From: an uncultured Pseudobutyrivibrio sp.
GTDB lineage: Bacteria; Bacillota; Clostridia; Lachnospirales; Lachnospiraceae
Length of the DNA stretch: 64,000 nt
NCBI GenBank assembly: GCA_946403965.1
Contig: CAMJBT010000002.1
Span: 1 to 64,000, forward strand
Reading direction: 5' to 3'
In this document: positions 58,416 through 64,000 of the stretch, in pieces
How the letters are laid out: every line of letters starts with the position of its first letter
How positions within the stretch are numbered: the stretch's first letter is position 1
The notes under the pieces: generated by a model
The model's database searches: none
Told to the model about the DNA's origin: nothing
What the model saw: only the letters and a program-made list of their open reading frames with translations
Made by a program: the position numbers and the translations under genes

Positions 58416-60176
58416 ATGAAAGAAATTCTTCAGCAGATTAAAGAAGTCGTAGTTCAAGGCTTCATAGATTGCGGATATGATGAAAAATACGGAATGGTTT
58501 CACTTTCAAACAGACCAGATCTTTGTCAGTTCCAGTGCAACGGTGCATTAGCCGCTGCCAAAGAATATAAAAAGGCTCCTATTGGTATCGCTACAGAAGT
58601 GGCGGAAAAGCTTGCTACAAACACTATGTTTTCTAAGTGCGAGGCATGCCCTCCTGGCTTTATCAATATGAATCTGTCTGATGAGTTTATTGCCGGCTTC
58701 GTTTCAAATATGGCAGCTGACAAGGAACGATTTGGTGTGGACAAGGTTCCTTCACCTAAAAAGGTTATGATTGATTACGGCGGACCAAATGTTGCTAAGC
58801 CACTTCACGTTGGGCACCTTCGTTCAGCTATTATCGGTGAATCTATTAAGCGTACAGCTCGTTTCATGGGAGATGAGGTTGTAGGTGATGTACACCTTGG
58901 TGATTGGGGCCTTCAGATGGGGCTAATTATTACTGAGCTTAAGCTTCGTAAGCCAGAGCTTGTATATTTTGATGAGAGCTTTGATGGCGAATATCCTACA
59001 GAGCCACCTTTTACAATCTCTGAGCTTGAGGAGATTTATCCATGTGCTTCTGGAAAGTCAAAGGAAGATGAAGCCTACAAGGAGGCAGCTCTTAAGGCTA
59101 CCTACGAGCTTCAGCACGGAAGAAAGGGATATCAGGCTCTTCTTTCACATATTCTTAATGTGTCAGTTACTGATCTTAAGAGAAATTATGAAAAGCTTGA
59201 CGTAGATTTCGATCTTTGGAAGGGTGAGAGTGATGCTCAACCATATATTCCAGATATGGTACAGAAGATGAAGGATGATGGCTTTGCATATATTTCTGAA
59301 GGAGCTCTTGTTGTTGATGTAAAGGAAGATACAGATACAAAGGAAGTTCCACCATGTATGATTCTGAAGTCAGATGGTGCATCTCTCTACAATACAACAG
59401 ATCTTGCAACAATGGTTTGGAGAATGAAGGATTATAATCCGGATTCCATCATTTATGTTGTTGACAAGCGTCAGGAGCTTTATTTTACACAGGTATTCAG
59501 ATGTGCAAAGAAGACTGGCATTGTCCCAGATACTACAAATCTTTTCTTCGTAGGCTTTGGTACTATGAATGGAAAGGATGGAAAGCCATTTAAGACACGT
59601 CAGGGTGGCGTTATGCGTCTTGAGTATCTTCTTCAGGAAGTAGAGGACAAGATGCTTGAGAAGATTAGAGAGAATGGTACAATGAACGAGGAGGATGCAC
59701 TAAAGACTGCTCGTATTGTTGGACTTTCAGCAGTGAAGTATGGTGATCTTTCAAATCAAGCATCAAAGGACTATATATTTGATATTGATAGATTCACATC
59801 AGCAGAAGGAAATACTGGTCCATATATCCTTTATACAATTGTTAGATGTAAATCAATTCTTGCAAAAGCAGGTATAGACAGCTTTGAGGGGACAATCCTT
59901 CCAGCACATTCAGACTCTGAAAGAGCGCTTCAGCTTGAGCTTACTAAGTTTATGGCTGCTCTTAATTCTGCTTACGAGGATATGGCACCTCACAAGATTT
60001 GTGCATACATCTATGATTTGGCAAATGCTTTCAATAGATTTTATCATGATACTAAAATATTGGCTGAGGAGGATGAGACAGTTAAGGCTAGCTATTTAAA
60101 GCTTCTTAGTCTTACAAGAGATGTTCTTGAAAAGGCTATCGACCTTCTTGGCTTTAAAGCACCGGAGCGTATGTAA
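58416..60176 (+). CDS. argS: Arginyl-tRNA synthetase
   Basis: DYGGPNVAKPLHVGHLRSAIIGESIKR, GDVHLGDWGLQMGL; start at ATG 58416 (RBS ACGGAGG) rather than 58395. Confidence 0.96.
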   Translation: MKEILQQIKEVVVQGFIDCGYDEKYGMVSLSNRPDLCQFQCNGALAAAKEYKKAPIGIATEVAEKLATNTMFSKCEACPPGFINMNLSDEFIAGFVSNMAADKERFGVDKVPSPKKVMIDYGGPNVAKPLHVGHLRSAIIGESIKRTARFMGDEVVGDVHLGDWGLQMGLIITELKLRKPELVYFDESFDGEYPTEPPFTISELEEIYPCASGKSKEDEAYKEAALKATYELQHGRKGYQALLSHILNVSVTDLKRNYEKLDVDFDLWKGESDAQPYIPDMVQKMKDDGFAYISEGALVVDVKEDTDTKEVPPCMILKSDGASLYNTTDLATMVWRMKDYNPDSIIYVVDKRQELYFTQVFRCAKKTGIVPDTTNLFFVGFGTMNGKDGKPFKTRQGGVMRLEYLLQEVEDKMLEKIRENGTMNEEDALKTARIVGLSAVKYGDLSNQASKDYIFDIDRFTSAEGNTGPYILYTIVRCKSILAKAGIDSFEGTILPAHSDSERALQLELTKFMAALNSAYEDMAPHKICAYIYDLANAFNRFYHDTKILAEEDETVKASYLKLLSLTRDVLEKAIDLLGFKAPERM

Positions 60177-61514
60177 ATGTCTTCATCATCATTTTTACCA
60201 ATTGATTTTATTAATCGCATGGAGCAGGACCTTGGTCCTGACTTCCATGCGTTTTTGTGTTCATATGACGAAAACAAAATCTCTGCTCTTAGATTTAATC
60301 CAATCAAAGCAGACGATAAAGCAAAAGAAATAATGGCAGACAAGCTGGCAGGTCAGGTTGAGTGGAGTCCTAATGGCTATTATTATGACGAAGAAGTTAT
60401 TAGGCCAGGAATTCATCCTTATCATCAGGCTGGAGTCTACTATATTCAGGATGCGTCAGCGCAGCTTCCTGTGGAGATGCTTGGCCCAAAACCGGGAGAT
60501 ATCTGTCTTGATTTGTGTGCAGCACCTGGTGGTAAATCCACACAAATTGCTGGCTACTTAAATGGACAGGGAATTCTGGTTTCAAATGAACCAATGAAAA
60601 ATAGAGCCAAGATACTTTCAGAAAATGTGGAGAGACTTGGCATAAGGAACTGTATTGTCACCTCAGAATATCCGGATAGACTTGCAGAACAGTTTCCGGA
60701 GTATTTTGACAAAATTATGGTGGATGCACCTTGCTCAGGTGAAGGAATGTTCAGAAAAAATCATGACGCTTGTCTGGAATGGTCCTTAGAGTCTGTTAAG
60801 ATGTGTGCCGAAAGACAGGCACAGATTCTTGACAAAGCTTATGAGATGCTTATACCAGGCGGACGAATGTGCTATAGCACTTGTACTTTTGCAAAGCTTG
60901 AGGATGAAGATGCTGTTGCAGCATTTATTGAGCGTCATCCTGGTATGTCTATAATCGAAGAAAGACGTTTATGGCCTCATGAAGTAAAGGGAGAGGGACA
61001 TTATGCCTGTCTCTTGGAAAAGGCTGATACTGAAGGACGAAGAGAAGAATGTGAAGGTGACAGAGCTTTATATCAGTGCAAAAAGATTAATGATAAGGAA
61101 CTTGCGGATTACAACAGTTTTGTAAAGGATGTAATGGCTGAACCAAAAAGATGGAAGAATAATAATCTTTTACTTGTGAAAGATTTATTGTATATGCTTC
61201 CTGAGAATTGTCCTGATTTTGAAGGACTACATGTGCTTAGAGGCGGTCTGTTTCTTGGAACATTAAAGAAAAATCGATTTGAACCAAGTCATGCTTTAGC
61301 ACTTGCACTTGATGCAAAAGAAGTAAAAAGGGAATATAATGTAGAAGGTGGTTCTTCTGAGGCATTAAATTATTTGAAGGGCCAATCCTTATACGGAGAT
61401 GTATCAGATGGGTGGACTCTTATTACAGTTGATGGATACTCTCTAGGCTGGGGAAAAGCTGTAAAGGGGCAGGTTAAAAATCATTACCCAAAAGGCCTTA
61501 GACTATTGGGATAG
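60177..61514 (+). CDS. RsmF/RsmB-type (NOL1/NOP2/Sun) rRNA m5C methyltransferase
   Basis: VYYIQDASAQLPVEMLGPKPGDICLDLCAAPGGKSTQIAGYL, DAPCSGEGMFRKN, YSTCTFAKLEDEDAV; C-terminal extension. Confidence 0.92.
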   Translation: MSSSSFLPIDFINRMEQDLGPDFHAFLCSYDENKISALRFNPIKADDKAKEIMADKLAGQVEWSPNGYYYDEEVIRPGIHPYHQAGVYYIQDASAQLPVEMLGPKPGDICLDLCAAPGGKSTQIAGYLNGQGILVSNEPMKNRAKILSENVERLGIRNCIVTSEYPDRLAEQFPEYFDKIMVDAPCSGEGMFRKNHDACLEWSLESVKMCAERQAQILDKAYEMLIPGGRMCYSTCTFAKLEDEDAVAAFIERHPGMSIIEERRLWPHEVKGEGHYACLLEKADTEGRREECEGDRALYQCKKINDKELADYNSFVKDVMAEPKRWKNNNLLLVKDLLYMLPENCPDFEGLHVLRGGLFLGTLKKNRFEPSHALALALDAKEVKREYNVEGGSSEALNYLKGQSLYGDVSDGWTLITVDGYSLGWGKAVKGQVKNHYPKGLRLLG

Positions 61515-61522
61515 GAGATTAT

Positions 61523-62389
61523 ATGATACATAAAATATACATGCACAAGCAGGATATATACGAATATATAATGTTTACTATTGCTTCAATCGTGATGGTT
61601 ATTGGAATTTATTTCTTCAAATTCCCTAATCATTTTTCCTTTGGAGGAGTAAGTGGTCTGTCAATTGTTCTTGCGGCACTTGTACCACATACACCTGGCT
61701 ATATAAACCTTATTATAAATATGGTTTTGCTGTTGCTTGGTTTTATTGTTTTTGGAAAAAAGTTTGGTGTAAAGACCACCTATATTACCCTTTTGGTTTC
61801 GTTTGGTCCCACTATTTGCGAGAAATTCTGGCCTCTTGATGGTCCTCTTACAACAGAACCTGTACTAGAGCTTATGTTTGCAATTGCATTGCCAGCGTTT
61901 TCATCAGCGATTTTTTTCAATCTTGGTGCATCATCTGGTGGTACTGATATTGTTGCAATGATTCTCAAAAAATATACAAAGGTGGATATAGGTACAGCAC
62001 TTTTTATGTCTGATGTAATTATCGTGGCTAGTGCTTGTCTTGTATTTAATGTTCAGACTGGTCTTTTTTCACTTGTAGGTTTACTTGCAAAGTCACTTGT
62101 TGTGGATGAGACAATTGAAAATATCAATCTTGCTAAATATTTCACTATAATTTGTAATAATCCAGAGCCTATTGTAGATTACATTATGAACGACCTTGGA
62201 AAAGGCGCTACTGTCTATAAGGCAGAGGGTGCATATGGACATCAGGAAAAGACAGTTATTCTTACAATACTTAAGAGACAACAGGCTGTAGAGCTTAAAA
62301 ATTTTATCAAAAAAAATCAGCCGTCAGCTTTTATAGCAATCACAAACAGTAGTGAAATAATCGGAAAAGGATTTAGAGGCTACAACTAG
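61523..62389 (+). CDS. YitT family membrane protein
   Basis: Multi-TM with FGGVSGLSIVLAAL, FNLGASSGGTDIVAMILKKYT and C-terminal TVILTILKRQQAVELKNFIKKNQPSAFIAITNSSEIIGKGF. Confidence 0.9.
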   Translation: MIHKIYMHKQDIYEYIMFTIASIVMVIGIYFFKFPNHFSFGGVSGLSIVLAALVPHTPGYINLIINMVLLLLGFIVFGKKFGVKTTYITLLVSFGPTICEKFWPLDGPLTTEPVLELMFAIALPAFSSAIFFNLGASSGGTDIVAMILKKYTKVDIGTALFMSDVIIVASACLVFNVQTGLFSLVGLLAKSLVVDETIENINLAKYFTIICNNPEPIVDYIMNDLGKGATVYKAEGAYGHQEKTVILTILKRQQAVELKNFIKKNQPSAFIAITNSSEIIGKGFRGYN

Positions 62390-62408
62390 TAGCCTCTAGA
62401 TTTTTTTG
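62375..62408 (+). terminator. Terminator overlapping the yitT stop codon
   Basis: AGAGGCTAC...GTAGCCTCT then AGATTTTTTT. Confidence 0.75.
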
Positions 62409-62431
62409 ACTGACAGGAGAAACAGTAAATT

Positions 62432-64000
62432 ATGAAAGCAGTTTGGGGAATTATGGCTCATGTAGATGCAGGAAAAACAACTCTCTCAGAGGCCATTCTA
62501 TATAATTCGGGTAAAATAGCGTCTATTGGCAGAGTTGACCATGGAGACGCTTTTTTAGATACAAATGAGCAAGAAAAAAATCGTGGTATCACTATTTTCT
62601 CAAAGCCTGCTATTATCGATTATAAAGGAGAACAGATTACACTTCTTGATACCCCTGGGCATGTGGATTTTGCAACAGAGGCAGAGCGGGCAATTTTTGC
62701 ATTGGATTATGCCATTCTATTGATATCTGGTACAGATGGTGTGCAAGCTCACACTAAGACTATCTTCAAGCTCCTATTAGACAATAAAATTCCAACTTTG
62801 ATTTTCATAAATAAAACAGATATGCCAGAGGTAAAGATAACAGATATAGTTTCAGATCTGAAAATGCAACTCTCAGATAAATGCATCTTGGCTAATGACT
62901 ATGAGGCGATGGCACTATCCGATGAAGAAACTATGGAGGAATTTTTAGAGAATGATAGTTTATCTAGTGCTACAGTTTCAAAACTTATAAATTCCTTGAA
63001 GGTTTATCCGGTGTATCATGGCTCGGCTCTTAAAAATCATGGGGTTGAGGATTTAATGGAGGAAATGATAGAACTTTCTTCTACACTTAAAAGAACAGAG
63101 GAATTCGGAGGGAGAATTTACAAGGTTGAAAGTCTTGGAAGAGATACAAGACTTAGCTTCATGAAGGTGGCTGGTGGAAGTCTTGCAGTTAAAACACAAC
63201 TAGAAAATGGAGAAAAGGTAAATGAACTCCGTTTGTATTCAGGTGAAAAGTATATTCAAGTAGATAGTGCGTCTGCTGGAGATGTTGTTGCACTTGTTGG
63301 GCCAAAGGAAACATTTGCTGGGCTTGGACTTGGGTTTGAAAAAAACAGGCCAGAGCTTTCTATGACTCCAGTGTTATCCTATGAACTTGAATTTTTGGAT
63401 GATACTGTGCCAAAACTTGCTTATCAAAAAATAAGTGCTTTAAATGATGAAGATCCATCTCTTGGTGTATGTTGGGATGAAAAAACTCAGCATATAAAGA
63501 TGAATCTTATGGGAGAGGTACAAACAGAAATATTAGTTAACCGAATTAAGGAAGAGCTTGGTTATCAGGTAGAGTTTAAGGAATCCGGAGTATTGTACAA
63601 AGAAACTATCGCTGGTTCTGTGGAAGGTGTGGGGCATTTTGAACCTCTTAGGCATTATGCTGAAGTACATCTTTTGATGGAACCTATGCCACAAGGCTCA
63701 GGAATCATTGTTGAGTCAAATGTATCTGTAGATAGTCTGTCCTTGAATTTTCAACGGTTGATAGAGACTCATATTCTTGAAAAGGAACATATTGGCACTT
63801 CAATAGGAGCACCGGTCACTGATATAAAATATACTATTATTGGTGGAAAGTCTCACATTAAACACACAGAAGGCGGAGATTTTAGAGAGGCTACTTATAG
63901 GGCTATCAGACAGGGCCTTACAGAAGCAGGAACAATCATTTTGGAACCCTATTATAGGTTTGAAATGTTGATTCCTACAGAGGCGGTTGGACGCGCCATG
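62432..64000 (+). CDS. TetM/EF-G-like ribosomal-protection-family GTPase, 3' end outside window (not in ORF track)
   Basis: Translated: MKAVWGIMAHVDAGKTTLSEAILYNSGKIASIGRVDHGDAFLDTNEQEKNRGITIFSKPAI...DTPGHVDFATEAERAIF...FINKTDMP...; open for 523 codons to the window edge. Confidence 0.9.
   Translation, partial: MKAVWGIMAHVDAGKTTLSEAILYNSGKIASIGRVDHGDAFLDTNEQEKNRGITIFSKPAIIDYKGEQITLLDTPGHVDFATEAERAIFALDYAILLISGTDGVQAHTKTIFKLLLDNKIPTLIFINKTDMPEVKITDIVSDLKMQLSDKCILANDYEAMALSDEETMEEFLENDSLSSATVSKLINSLKVYPVYHGSALKNHGVEDLMEEMIELSSTLKRTEEFGGRIYKVESLGRDTRLSFMKVAGGSLAVKTQLENGEKVNELRLYSGEKYIQVDSASAGDVVALVGPKETFAGLGLGFEKNRPELSMTPVLSYELEFLDDTVPKLAYQKISALNDEDPSLGVCWDEKTQHIKMNLMGEVQTEILVNRIKEELGYQVEFKESGVLYKETIAGSVEGVGHFEPLRHYAEVHLLMEPMPQGSGIIVESNVSVDSLSLNFQRLIETHILEKEHIGTSIGAPVTDIKYTIIGGKSHIKHTEGGDFREATYRAIRQGLTEAGTIILEPYYRFEMLIPTEAVGRAM

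Noticed and set aside
62432-64000. Acquired tetracycline resistance gene on a mobile element
   Set aside because: No integrase, transposase, relaxase or repeat borders in the window; sequence diverges from classic Tet proteins.

Overview
The window is about 64 kb of a low-GC Firmicutes chromosome, most likely Lachnospiraceae (Butyrivibrio/Pseudobutyrivibrio-like; inferred from gene content and codon style, not proven). It is mainly housekeeping DNA. In order: the 3' end of pckA; a 6S-RNA-like gene; a 53-bp tandem repeat array; yihY; queA; pheST; a PilZ gene; lgt; a compact dcw cluster (mraZ-rsmH-ftsL-pbp-mraY-ftsW-ftsQ-ftsZ) with MraZ boxes; a T-box-controlled trp operon (trpD-C-[F::B]-A-E-G); a large secreted GH43 protein; an ammonium-assimilation island (gltBD, glnA, ANTAR regulator, asnB, glnN, amt::glnB fusion); PilZ, HAD, larB and truncated larC genes; a ferredoxin missed by the ORF track; an ECF S-component/MocR pair; cbiL; a degenerate sensor kinase; a SpoIIE phosphatase/unknown/SARP-type response regulator cluster; argS; an rsmF-like gene; a YitT gene; and a TetM-like GTPase running off the end. 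No transposons, CRISPR arrays, tRNAs or rRNAs were seen. The most interesting signals are: (1) three ammonium-gene leaders with the same AAAG-type hexaloop hairpin overlapping an intrinsic terminator, next to an ANTAR protein whose receiver appears to lack the phospho-Asp; (2) a 27-nt promoter/operator element shared by the 6S-like RNA and the ferredoxin gene; (3) the 10-copy 53-bp hairpin repeat; (4) an unidentified structured leader upstream of glnN; (5) the Amt-PII and TrpF-TrpB fusions.
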